The notes beneath the pieces were generated by a model that did not search any database, had not been told where the DNA came from, and saw only the letters and a program-made list of their open reading frames with translations. From NCBI GenBank assembly GCA_965140405.1, contig OZ223208.1:2108001-2172000 (forward strand): a stretch of DNA of 64,000 nucleotides, written 5' to 3'. The position numbers and the translations under genes are program-made. Positions 37,343-44,456 of this stretch are shown piece by piece. Within the stretch, counting starts at the first letter, position 1; every line of letters begins with the position of its first letter. The DNA comes from G963556115 sp963666605 (lineage in GTDB: Bacteria > Planctomycetota > SZUA-567).

Positions 37343-38332
37343 CTACCGTTTCGGGTATCCTCTATTACAAGTTTGACATATATATGTAGTCTTACCACTC
37401 CCTCCTGAGTACTCACTCTTTAGTTTGCCACCACAGTGGCATCGATGCGTCTTAGTTAATGGTAAGTTTGGGTTGATTGCTTTGTCTTTAATTGGTGGAG
37501 GAGGGTGTAACCAAGCGGTAATAGTACGCCTATCCTCTAGGGTCGGCTGATCTATATTGTTCTCTGCCCGTTTCTTTGCTACTGCTAGAGGGTTACGGAT
37601 ATCAGCTCCGCTAAGCTTCTCTCTACTCGCAGCGAGTAGATGAGCAAGGGTATCGTCGCTGAGAGCTTTTATCTGTTCGTATGATATCCCCTTGATCTTC
37701 TTCCTGTTACAGAGTGCTTCCCAGTCCTTCTTTTCCACTATATTTTCTGATAATACGTTGCCTTCAGTACCTCCGGCAGAGGACTCTCTCAAAGTATCCG
37801 AGTCTTTCCTAATCGTAGCAGGTCGCACCTGTCCACCACCTTGGGGGCTTTTGGGGGTGGAATTTGGCTTCTGGTTTTCTGGCTTCTGGTGTGTGTGGGA
37901 CTCGGCAGGGACATTCTCACTATTTTTGCTTGTATTCTCTTCGGGACATTTCTGGGACAAGTCTGGGACTTCTTTAGGGACATCCCCGGGACTGTCATTA
38001 TTCTTTGTTCTGTATTCTCTCTTTCTATCCCGTTCATACTCTTTATTTTCTAGGTCTCTCTTCATCCTTCTTGATACTAGGTGGTACTGGTTGTCTTTTA
38101 GTGGTTCTACTTCGATTATTCCTTCTTCCTCTAGCTCTTTTATTGCCCGTACCGCCTGTTTTACAGTACATCCGAATAATTTACTAAGGGCACTGACCTT
38201 CTTTACCGCTTCGCCGTCATAGTCATGCAGAAGGCAGAGTAGATCCATGTAGCAACCTTTGGTATGGGTAGAGAGAGTTCTCGTATCAGCTATATAGTCA
38301 GTAGGGAAGAACTTCATAAATGGTTGTGCCAT
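37343..38332 (-). CDS. Phage replication initiation-type protein (DUF1376 N-terminus)
   Basis: 329 residues from the ATG at 38332, preceded by TTGGAG; the longer frame would run through the end of the upstream gene. AQPFMKFFPTDYIADTRTLS and TKGCYMDLLCLLHDYDG are the DUF1376 winged-helix start, found in phage replication proteins. A Pro/Ser/Asn-rich linker follows, and the C-terminus has HRCHCGGKL and YICQTCNRG, a zinc ribbon. It probably recognises the phage origin and recruits the host helicase. The gene upstream ends eight bases before the chosen start. Confidence 0.7.
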   Translation of the reverse strand: MAQPFMKFFPTDYIADTRTLSTHTKGCYMDLLCLLHDYDGEAVKKVSALSKLFGCTVKQAVRAIKELEEEGIIEVEPLKDNQYHLVSRRMKRDLENKEYERDRKREYRTKNNDSPGDVPKEVPDLSQKCPEENTSKNSENVPAESHTHQKPENQKPNSTPKSPQGGGQVRPATIRKDSDTLRESSAGGTEGNVLSENIVEKKDWEALCNRKKIKGISYEQIKALSDDTLAHLLAASREKLSGADIRNPLAVAKKRAENNIDQPTLEDRRTITAWLHPPPPIKDKAINPNLPLTKTHRCHCGGKLKSEYSGGSGKTTYICQTCNRGYPKR

Positions 38333-38339
38333 ATTTCTT

Positions 38340-38951
38340 TTATTCTCCAATAATGGCAAGTAATTGTGCCAATACTTCATTCATTTGCTCAGCTATTTCA
38401 TCAGGTATTCGCTCATTGGACTTAGCTTCATTACATAGTCGCTTGTATTCGGTAGTGATCTTTCTCATCTGTTTTACCGTTGGGTCTGGTGGGGTTACGT
38501 CTCCTGGTGGGATGCGAGCTTCTCTGATCTCTTTTGAGGCGTCTCTACCCGATATCTCACCTTCAAATAGTTTTGCTTCTACCTCTTTGAGCTGGTTACT
38601 GTCATAGCTACCAGAATTTTCAGCACTCCCTTGTGCTGCTTCTATATCATTAATTATCTCGTAACCAGGACACGGTACATTCTCACCAGCTAATATTGCT
38701 CTGAGTCTTTCTGGCTTGTTCCGCTTGAGGTATGAGTATGACCGCATCAGTTTCTTGGCTTGACGAGCAGAGAACCCTAGTTCTTTATTGCAGTAGACCT
38801 CAAAGTCATCAAAACCCCACTCACGATAGTCACCACCATAAGCTATATCAGTTATTACTTGAGCTACTGCTACCCATGATTGCTTGAAGTTCCTTACCGC
38901 CTCTTGAGCCTTTTCCCTTATAGATATTATTTTGTTACTTTGTTCTGTCAT
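38340..38951 (-). CDS. Phage early protein, DUF3102-like
   Basis: 203 residues from the ATG at 38951 (AGAGG seven bases upstream). SWVAVAQVITDIAYGGDYREW and DFEVYCNKELGFSARQAKKLM resemble the helical DUF3102/gam-like proteins that sense growth of the culture medium plate, but mainly serve as DNA-binding accessory proteins in phages. The C-terminal half is charged and helical. Assignment is tentative. Confidence 0.55.
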   Translation of the reverse strand: MTEQSNKIISIREKAQEAVRNFKQSWVAVAQVITDIAYGGDYREWGFDDFEVYCNKELGFSARQAKKLMRSYSYLKRNKPERLRAILAGENVPCPGYEIINDIEAAQGSAENSGSYDSNQLKEVEAKLFEGEISGRDASKEIREARIPPGDVTPPDPTVKQMRKITTEYKRLCNEAKSNERIPDEIAEQMNEVLAQLLAIIGE

Positions 38952-38968
38952 ATTCATGCCTCTCAGTT

Positions 38969-39214
38969 TCAAATATCATTAGCTCTTACTCTGGCTTTAT
39001 GTTCCCATTCGTGGGTATTTCGGCTTCTAACTTCTTGTACTATTAGGTGGTTTGCAGCAGACTCTTCTTGCTTCTTTCTGATATTCTTTGCTTTCTTCTC
39101 TGCTTCACACGCCTTACAGATCGGCATACGCCTATTCTTGACCCTTCGGTAGTCCCACGCACCAAATTCACCACCGCATTTGTCACAGATTATTAGTCGT
39201 AAGTTATCAGACAC
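38969..39214 (-). CDS. Small zinc-finger protein
   Basis: 81 residues. IICDKCGGEFGAWDYRRV and MPICKACEAEKKAKN form two CxxC knuckles 22 residues apart. The C-terminal half is very basic and helical. It overlaps the RecE-like gene by eight bases. Likely a nucleic-acid-binding accessory protein. Confidence 0.65.
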   Translation of the reverse strand: MSDNLRLIICDKCGGEFGAWDYRRVKNRRMPICKACEAEKKAKNIRKKQEESAANHLIVQEVRSRNTHEWEHKARVRANDI

Positions 39215-40082
39215 CTTCGATCTCCCTTATTTTCCATGGTTTGTAGCCCCATTTGGTTGGTGTTCTACTTATCTTGAAGCTCTTCTTCTTGGCGCAATCC
39301 TGATATATCCTTATAGCCTTTCTGAACTCCTTGAGTCCAAGTTCAAGTGTCTCTTTCTCTACTTCTACTATTTTCATGGTGTATGGAGCTTTTGAGCGGA
39401 GGAACACTAGGAATACTATAGGGTGCTGGCAATCGTCTATCTGTCTGAGTGCATCAGCGTATACTGCTGCTTGAATGAAGTAGGATTTTTGACACTTTTT
39501 ATATAGTGTATCTTCAGACATATCAGCTGTTGTTTTGAGATCGAGTATTATCCCTGCAATTTCGGTATCGATGAAGCCAGTACAAGGTTGCTTGGTCTCT
39601 TCATCAATCCACTCTATAGGGCGTTCTCGATTAAGTTTGTATCCTTTAATATTTACCAGATCATCTACTAGGTGCTTGTACTCCTTTTGCATTATTAGGA
39701 GCTCTTGGTATTCTTCAGGAAATATAAGCTTTTTCTTTCCAGCCTGTAATTTAACCGTTTCAAACCATTCATCATAGCTTTTCGATCCGCGCTTAAACGG
39801 AGTTCCATACCTAGGATTTATTGGAGCACCAGTAGCAATAATGAAATTATCATCAAACTTCTCTGGCTCTAGTAGTAGGCAGTGCAGGGCAGAGCCGAAC
39901 GCAGTTGCTTTGGTATCTGGTTTTGGATTCTCTTTCTCATACTTCCATAGTTCGATATCTTCAAGTATTCGTACTGCTGATGATGCCGACATCGGTCTAT
40001 CAATACCGAAGGGATCATACTTCTTGGGTGCTGCCTTTTTCTTAGTAGTCTTCTTTGCTACTTTCTTAGTCTTTTCTACCAT
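39207..40082 (-). CDS. RecE-like PD-(D/E)XK exonuclease (exodeoxyribonuclease VIII family)
   Basis: 291 residues. A Lys-rich leader is followed by RPMSASSAVRILEDIELWKY and FGSALHCLLLEPEKFDDNF, typical of the RecE C-terminal nuclease. CTGFIDTEIAGIILDLKTTAD carries the D...(D/x)xK catalytic core, and SYFIQAAVYADAL the following helix with conserved Gln and Tyr. It degrades one strand of duplex DNA to prepare single-strand annealing. No partner RecT-type annealing protein was found. Confidence 0.85.
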   Translation of the reverse strand: MVEKTKKVAKKTTKKKAAPKKYDPFGIDRPMSASSAVRILEDIELWKYEKENPKPDTKATAFGSALHCLLLEPEKFDDNFIIATGAPINPRYGTPFKRGSKSYDEWFETVKLQAGKKKLIFPEEYQELLIMQKEYKHLVDDLVNIKGYKLNRERPIEWIDEETKQPCTGFIDTEIAGIILDLKTTADMSEDTLYKKCQKSYFIQAAVYADALRQIDDCQHPIVFLVFLRSKAPYTMKIVEVEKETLELGLKEFRKAIRIYQDCAKKKSFKISRTPTKWGYKPWKIREIEGV

Positions 40083-40225
40083 AGGTGTCCTCCATAGTCG
40101 TTGTAGTAGAGCGACATCACTTCATATACTCCAATGGCTATCCCCACAACCAGAAGCATGAGTATTGTCGCTATCAATGCCTTGAAAATTGTCTTTGCAA
40201 CGATCTCTAGTAATAGTGGCCACAT
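40076..40225 (-). CDS. Short single-TM protein
   Basis: 49 residues: MWPLLLEIVAKTIFKALIAT leads into ILMLLVVGIAIGVYEVM and a short polar tail. The stop overlaps the start of the RecE-like gene (ATGGTAG), and the zinc-ribbon gene ends one base upstream, so it fits exactly into the operon. Almost all of it is one membrane-spanning helix. Function unknown. Confidence 0.6.
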   Translation of the reverse strand: MWPLLLEIVAKTIFKALIATILMLLVVGIAIGVYEVMSLYYNDYGGHLW

Positions 40226-40226
40226 T

Positions 40227-40487
40227 CTATCTTTTAGCCCTTTCTATCCTGTCAGATCTCATCTTTTCAAGTTGCCCGTCAAGTCTTCCACCGTGTACTA
40301 TTACCCTTGCAAAGCTACGCACCATCTCTTGGTGCTTCTCTTTCAGCTCTTCTGGTGCTTCAGGGTGACCGTAGTAGGGTGGCATAAATGTTCTGCATGT
40401 TGGGCAGGTTCTGATTTCCCAAGGTAGTCCATTCATCGGTGTGTTACAGTCACTACATAGTGTTGTTAGTGAGTCAGTTGCTATCAT
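40227..40487 (-). CDS. Small zinc-ribbon protein
   Basis: 86 residues. LCSDCNTPMNG and IRTCPTCRTFMPP are two CxxC knuckles forming a zinc ribbon; the rest is a charged helix ending in RIERAKR. One base separates it from the single-TM gene downstream. Function unknown, likely nucleic-acid binding. Confidence 0.6.
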   Translation of the reverse strand: MIATDSLTTLCSDCNTPMNGLPWEIRTCPTCRTFMPPYYGHPEAPEELKEKHQEMVRSFARVIVHGGRLDGQLEKMRSDRIERAKR

Positions 40488-40519
40488 ATTTCGCCTCCTG
40501 TCTTAATTGGTGTATCTCT

Positions 40520-40801
40520 CTAATCATCCGGACTCTGTCGTTGTGGCCTAGGTAGTCCAGCTCTATCCATTTCAGCCTTCTTTGGTATTCTTCTTCCCCC
40601 ATCTTTCTTCCTCTTGATTATTTCCAAGTACCAGTCGTAAAATTCACCCATTACAGTTCTACTCTCCTTTGAGTACCCAGTAGTTACTACTAGGCATTCT
40701 CCTTCACTATCAACAATTCCCCAGCCAGTTCCGGTATCTTCCACACCAGCCAACTTTCTACCATCCGAGTCAATATACCACGAGATTTGTCGTTTATTCA
40801 T
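40520..40801 (-). CDS. Phage early protein, unknown
   Basis: 93 residues, soluble: ISWYIDSDGRKLAGVEDTG, then ECLVVTTGYSKESRTVMGEF, and a basic Lys/Arg/Pro-rich tail. It lies two bases after the first early gene. No family recognised. Confidence 0.55.
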   Translation of the reverse strand: MNKRQISWYIDSDGRKLAGVEDTGTGWGIVDSEGECLVVTTGYSKESRTVMGEFYDWYLEIIKRKKDGGRRIPKKAEMDRAGLPRPQRQSPDD

Positions 40802-40803
40802 TC

Positions 40804-41232
40804 TTACGATACCTTATTAGTAGCGTTGTGTATTAGTTCCTCTATATGCTTCTCAATGCTTGAGTATTCAGAGTGTTCCACCCACCACTTAGCACTTGTC
40901 TTACTCCCTAAATATTTTTCAGTTCTGTGTGCGAATTGTTTCTGACCTACTATTTCGAGGTGGTTTACTATGCGGAATATATGGATTTTGCGCAGTGACT
41001 CAGCCCAGTCTATCTGTTTTGTCGAGCCTTTTAGCTTTGAGTATCCCCGACGTCGGTTATATTCTGCAGAACAACCAGCCTTTTGTCTCTTATAGCACTC
41101 AAAGCAGAGAGCTTTCTTTGCTCTAGCTCGTTTGCTCTTCTCTGTCTGGTTGGGATAGAATTCAATTACTGTCTCTTGGCCACATTGCTTACAGTTTACT
41201 ACAGTTGGTTCTGTGATGATTTTTGACATGAT
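40804..41232 (-). CDS. First early gene: small zinc-finger protein
   Basis: 142 residues from the ATG at 41232, which has AGGAG nearby (GAGGAGAAAATC). The frame stays open for 52 more codons upstream, but that part covers the leader hairpins and has no ribosome site. NCKQCGQETVIEFYPN and LCFECYKRQKAGC form a CxxC/CxxC finger; a helical C-terminal half follows. As the first gene behind a terminator-like leader it is a candidate antiterminator or early regulator, which is inference from position. Confidence 0.65.
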   Translation of the reverse strand: MMSKIITEPTVVNCKQCGQETVIEFYPNQTEKSKRARAKKALCFECYKRQKAGCSAEYNRRRGYSKLKGSTKQIDWAESLRKIHIFRIVNHLEIVGQKQFAHRTEKYLGSKTSAKWWVEHSEYSSIEKHIEELIHNATNKVS

Positions 41233-41276
41233 TTTCTCCTCTAGCGAATTACTAAGTCTGTGATGTAGGCAAAAAG

Positions 41277-41311
41277 AAACCCTACCAGAGTCATCACTCC
41301 CTGGTAAGGTT
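41277..41311 (-). terminator. Terminator-like hairpin in the early leader (attenuator)
   Basis: On the minus strand AACCTTACCAG pairs with CTGGTAGGGTT over 11 bp (one G-T pair, 12-base loop), followed by TTTCTTTTTG. It lies between the early promoter (41527-41554) and the first early gene (41232), so early expression would need readthrough. Confidence 0.7.
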
Positions 41312-41317
41312 GGGGTT

Positions 41318-41338
41318 ATGTTTGCTAGAGGCAAACAT
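41318..41338 (-). promoter_or_regulatory. Second leader hairpin upstream of the attenuator
   Basis: Perfect 8-bp stem ATGTTTGC / GCAAACAT with a 5-base loop, six bases before the terminator-like hairpin in the minus-strand transcript. Tandem hairpins in an early leader resemble put or nut-type antitermination sites. Confidence 0.6.
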
Positions 41339-41526
41339 CTTGTGGTTTTACAGTGTTTTGTTTGTGTGTTACTTCTAGTTGTTTTCATTCAGTCTTCCTC
41401 TAGCATGACGCACTACGATGACCAGTAGGTGATGAGCGTCGGTTTTAACTACAATTATTTCTAAAAAACGATCAAGTATTCATTCTCCGCTTGTCGATAT
41501 TAATATTAGTGGAACTTTATGTTAGT

Positions 41527-41554
41527 AGTATATAACGAGATTTCGTTTAATCAA
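41527..41554 (-). promoter_or_regulatory. Early (lytic) promoter
   Basis: Minus strand TTGATT (41549-41554), 16-base spacer, TATACT (41527-41532). It drives the early operon from 41232 leftwards. The candidate operator 41534-41547 fills the spacer. Confidence 0.8.
41534..41547. promoter_or_regulatory. Repressor operator inside the early promoter
   Basis: Palindrome AACGAGATTTCGTT, with perfect arms AACGA / TCGTT, between the -35 and -10 boxes. A related site is at 41664-41677. Bound repressor would block RNA polymerase. Confidence 0.65.
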
Positions 41555-41579
41555 GTCGTAAAATAGGATTTTAAAACAG

Positions 41580-41987
41580 ATGAGCCCAAAAGGAAGATTA
41601 AAAATTAACGATAAATACCCGTATGCAAAACGTTTAGTTAATTTGATAGGGGATAAAAAAAATAACGAAATTTCGCAAATAACTGACGTAAGTACATCTA
41701 CTGTGGCTGATTATATGAGTGGTAGGCAGCGTCCATCTGCTGATTTCTTATCAGGTTTAGCAAAATATGGGGTAGATATTAGGTATATTCTTACAGGTGA
41801 GAGAATTGCGCCAGCAAATGAACTAGAAGAGTCAAGCGCACTCATAGAGAGAATAGCAGAACTAGAAGCTCATGTCAGTGAACTCCGAGAACTACTTGAA
41901 GACAAACGCCAAATAGTAAAATCAAAAGATACCGAGATAGAAGTACTTAAGTCTCAGCTATCAAATCAAGGTCAAAAATTAGGGTAA
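41580..41987 (+). CDS. CI-like phage repressor (HTH plus coiled coil)
   Basis: 135 residues. N-terminal helix-turn-helix of XRE type (KNNEISQITDVSTSTVADYM, RPSADFLSGLAKYGVDIRYI). The C-terminal half is a coiled coil (ALIERIAELEAHVSELRELL) likely used for dimerisation. There is no LexA-type peptidase domain, so induction would not be by RecA-stimulated self-cleavage. It is divergent from the early operon and first in a + strand lysogeny operon. An operator-like palindrome lies within its own codons 29-33. Confidence 0.8.
   Translation: MSPKGRLKINDKYPYAKRLVNLIGDKKNNEISQITDVSTSTVADYMSGRQRPSADFLSGLAKYGVDIRYILTGERIAPANELEESSALIERIAELEAHVSELRELLEDKRQIVKSKDTEIEVLKSQLSNQGQKLG
41664..41677. promoter_or_regulatory. 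Second operator-like palindrome, inside the repressor gene
   Basis: AACGAAATTTCGCA contains the perfect 10-bp palindrome CGAAATTTCG and shares the arms of 41534-41547. It may allow cooperative binding or autorepression by roadblock. Confidence 0.5.
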
Positions 41988-41991
41988 TATA

Positions 41992-42651
41992 ATGGGTTTA
42001 CTGAGTTCGATATTTGGCAGGAGTCATAAACGTAGTGAATCTAAGGAAGAAGGTACTTATTACGGAGTACCTGTATCGGAATTTAAATCAGAACACGATT
42101 TTTCAAAATTACTAAAACTTCAAATTCTTAAATCGGTTCAAAGTTCTTCGTTATTTGATGAGTTTAGAAGTCGCTATCCTGAGCTTAGTCATGAAATTGA
42201 AAATGAAAACCTTAAGATCCCACTATCTCAAGTAAATCCACTCTTCAATAAGTATTGTAAATTAGCAAGTAAATCTGCATTCACTAGGGCAGAAAAATTA
42301 GTTCGAGAATTTGATGAAGAGTCAGGTAGATGTGTCTTTTCGCAAATACCTTGTCTATTCCTTGATGGTAGTAATAGAGACACTCTTATTCAAGAAATTG
42401 AAAAGCGTCTAAAATTTTATAGAAGTAATATTAATCTTCTTAAAAAGTCTTTAGAAAACATAGATTTTAATGATCATAATTTGGGTTGGATATTGCAATT
42501 CAACCAATTAAAAAACAGTCTTTCCAGTGAAGAATATGCTGTAATAGAAGTTCTCATTAGTGATATTGAGGGGAATAAACGCTTTCGGGATTTTATGAAA
42601 TATGATAACTTATATAGAGATGCAAAAATGATTGTTGGTGAAATTAGATAA
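41992..42651 (+). CDS. Unknown protein of the lysogeny operon
   Basis: 219 residues starting four bases after the repressor stop. The N-terminus MGLLSSIFGRSHKR is a short amphipathic hydrophobic/basic stretch that could touch a membrane. The remainder is helical and charged, with no TM segment or known motif. AT-rich like the next gene. Translational linkage with the repressor and cyclase-like gene suggests expression in the lysogen. No family recognised. Confidence 0.65.
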   Translation: MGLLSSIFGRSHKRSESKEEGTYYGVPVSEFKSEHDFSKLLKLQILKSVQSSSLFDEFRSRYPELSHEIENENLKIPLSQVNPLFNKYCKLASKSAFTRAEKLVREFDEESGRCVFSQIPCLFLDGSNRDTLIQEIEKRLKFYRSNINLLKKSLENIDFNDHNLGWILQFNQLKNSLSSEEYAVIEVLISDIEGNKRFRDFMKYDNLYRDAKMIVGEIR

Positions 42652-42670
42652 TTAAAACTAGAAAGAATTT

Positions 42671-43669
42671 ATGACACAATACAATGTTAAGCATGACACC
42701 GAGAATTATAAGAATTATTATGCACTCTTATTAGATGTGCAGGGACAGAAAAATGCTCTTAATGAAATTGATAAGATAGTTCAGTTAGATGTGACTCTAG
42801 AAGAAAAAGAGAGGTTGCAAAAAAAATTAAAACCAACAAACGCGTTTATTGACAGTATTTATGATACCTGTAATTCAATAATTGATATATTTCATACCAA
42901 GTGCTTAGATTTCAGCAATAGTTTTAATGATAATAGATCACTTAGTGATTTCGAAAAAGAAATGTTAAGAAGGGTTCTCAGACCAAATATTACTCACACC
43001 CAATTTTCTGATACATATGTTTTGTCATTTCCAATGTCATTTCATGACGAACAATTTAGTTCATCGCCTAAAGAAGATCAGTATACTTATTCATCAATTA
43101 ATATATTATTCAATTTATTTATTGTTCTTGATTTAGCAAGTAGAGTAATGATTGGGTCGCTACTTAATCATTTGCCTGTACGTGGCGGTATTGCAACTGG
43201 TTCAGGAATAATAACAAAGCATACTAATACCCTTTATGGAAAAGTATTAGCAAACGCATACTACCTTGAAAATAGTGTCGCGCAATATCCTAGATATGTT
43301 GTCTCAAAAGAAATTATCGAACAAGTTGATGCAATTAGTAAATCATTACAAGAATCGGTACATAAAAGATTAATAGACTACTTAACTACCAGAATTAATG
43401 AGTTATTCTTTCTAGATGATGATGGTCTATATGTTGTTAATTTTATTCAATTATTTTCAACTCAAAAGAAAGGTTATGAATATTTAATTACTTCATATAA
43501 TATTGTCATTGAAAATGTCAAAAAATATAAAGCAAAAAATGATGTTAAACTACTTGCCAAATATTCAAGACTTAGAACTTTTTTTATAAATAGAGTTGAG
43601 GCGATCTTTTATATTGAGTATGAAACTTCGAGCGAAAGAATTAGCAAGCTCAAAAAAAAGCATAATTAA
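42671..43669 (+). CDS. Class III nucleotide-cyclase-like protein
   Basis: 332 residues. The order of motifs matches class III cyclases: LLLDVQGQK with D22 at the first metal-binding position, FSDTYVLSF with D114 at the second, VRGGIATG (170-177) in place of RIGIHTG, and YGKVLANAYYLENSVAQYPR (189-208) in place of the YG-x-VNxAARLE block, ending in YVVSKEII. Similar divergent cyclases make cyclic nucleotides in Pycsar anti-phage systems. The assignment is by eye and the usual Lys/Asp base-specificity residues could not be placed. It ends the repressor operon in the lysogeny region. Confidence 0.55.
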   Translation: MTQYNVKHDTENYKNYYALLLDVQGQKNALNEIDKIVQLDVTLEEKERLQKKLKPTNAFIDSIYDTCNSIIDIFHTKCLDFSNSFNDNRSLSDFEKEMLRRVLRPNITHTQFSDTYVLSFPMSFHDEQFSSSPKEDQYTYSSINILFNLFIVLDLASRVMIGSLLNHLPVRGGIATGSGIITKHTNTLYGKVLANAYYLENSVAQYPRYVVSKEIIEQVDAISKSLQESVHKRLIDYLTTRINELFFLDDDGLYVVNFIQLFSTQKKGYEYLITSYNIVIENVKKYKAKNDVKLLAKYSRLRTFFINRVEAIFYIEYETSSERISKLKKKHN

Positions 43670-43695
43670 TCTCAGCGCAGTTGAGTTATCTCCCA

Positions 43696-43772
43696 TTTTT
43701 ACTATCGTACAGTTGGGTATTTGTAGTAAAAAAGATCACTTCTTTTTAAAAATAGTTATTGCCAAATTTGAT
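43696..43772 (+). repeat. Direct repeat copy 1 with terminator-like hairpin
   Basis: About 77 bases nearly identical to 44278-44354. Both contain TACT...GTAGTAAAAAAGATCA, where TTTTACTA/TAGTAAAA arms can fold into a hairpin. This copy directly follows the cyclase-like gene. Confidence 0.8.
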
Positions 43773-44074
43773 AGACCTTATCATTAGGGCTCTTACCCGT
43801 CAGGTACTTCAAGTATCCACTAAAGATATGTGGGTATGGATTGTAACTACTAGTACCATATTTGTTACAATTTTATGGTGTTTTTCTAAAATTTACTTGA
43901 TTATTCCATAAAACCATGATATATCATAGATATAGTTTGTATCTTCAATTTTATTACAAAATATAATTCATTAGCGAACCGATTTTCGTAATTTTTGATT
44001 TGGTAATAAAATATTAAATAAATAATGTGAGGTTTTGTCTAATTATTTGTAGTAATATTATTTTGGAGAATACT
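43773..44074. other. AT-rich intergenic region between repeat copy and small gene
   Basis: About 300 bases, very AT-rich, without a credible gene. It presumably contains the promoter of the 62-residue gene; I see no unique -35/-10 pair that stands out. Confidence 0.4.
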
Positions 44075-44263
44075 ATGTCAAATGATCCATATCGTTCTAA
44101 AGAGGAAATATTAGCTTCTGAAACTCCTGACTCTAATGGTAATTATACTAATGAGGCAATTGATAGAATGCAACAAAAAGTGAGAGAAGCTAAACTTAGT
44201 GCAGCTGAGGAACAACGTATTAAAGATGACTTATCTATACCTGATTATAATCAATGGGGATAA
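44075..44263 (+). CDS. Small acidic protein, unknown
   Basis: 62 residues from the ATG at 44075 (TTGGAG seven bases upstream; the longer frame from 44027 has no ribosome site). Polar, helical C-terminus: RSKEEILASETPDSNGNYT, AIDRMQQKVREAKLSAAEEQ. It is bracketed by two copies of a terminator-containing repeat, so it looks like an independent cassette. Its position just upstream of the recombinase would suit a directionality factor, but the acidic sequence gives no support. Function unknown. Confidence 0.55.
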   Translation: MSNDPYRSKEEILASETPDSNGNYTNEAIDRMQQKVREAKLSAAEEQRIKDDLSIPDYNQWG

Positions 44264-44277
44264 GGGTCATGTTTGAG

Positions 44278-44354
44278 TTTTACTACCGTTCAGTTGGGGT
44301 ATTTGTAGTAAAAAAGATCATTCTTTTTATAAAATAGTTCTTGCAAAATTTGAT
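44278..44354 (+). repeat. Direct repeat copy 2 with terminator-like hairpin
   Basis: Second copy of the 43696-43772 repeat, directly after the 62-residue gene. TTTTACTAC and GTAGTAAAA arms pair here perfectly. Confidence 0.8.
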
Positions 44355-44367
44355 TTCAGACTTTAGT

Positions 44368-44400
44368 ATTGCCATTGTCAGCTTAGTTGACAATGGCAAT
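44368..44400 (+). terminator. Intrinsic terminator before the integrase gene
   Basis: Perfect 13-bp stem (ATTGCCATTGTCA / TGACAATGGCAAT, 7-base loop) followed by TTTTTATG. Confidence 0.88.
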
Positions 44401-44456
44401 TTTTATGCCTAAATCATATCTATTCATCACGCTTCAAATCATAAGGATCAAGTCAA

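Noticed and set aside
41233..41388. N-terminal extension of the first early gene
   Set aside because: It covers the leader hairpins, has no ribosome site, and the zinc-finger start at 41232 has a good one.
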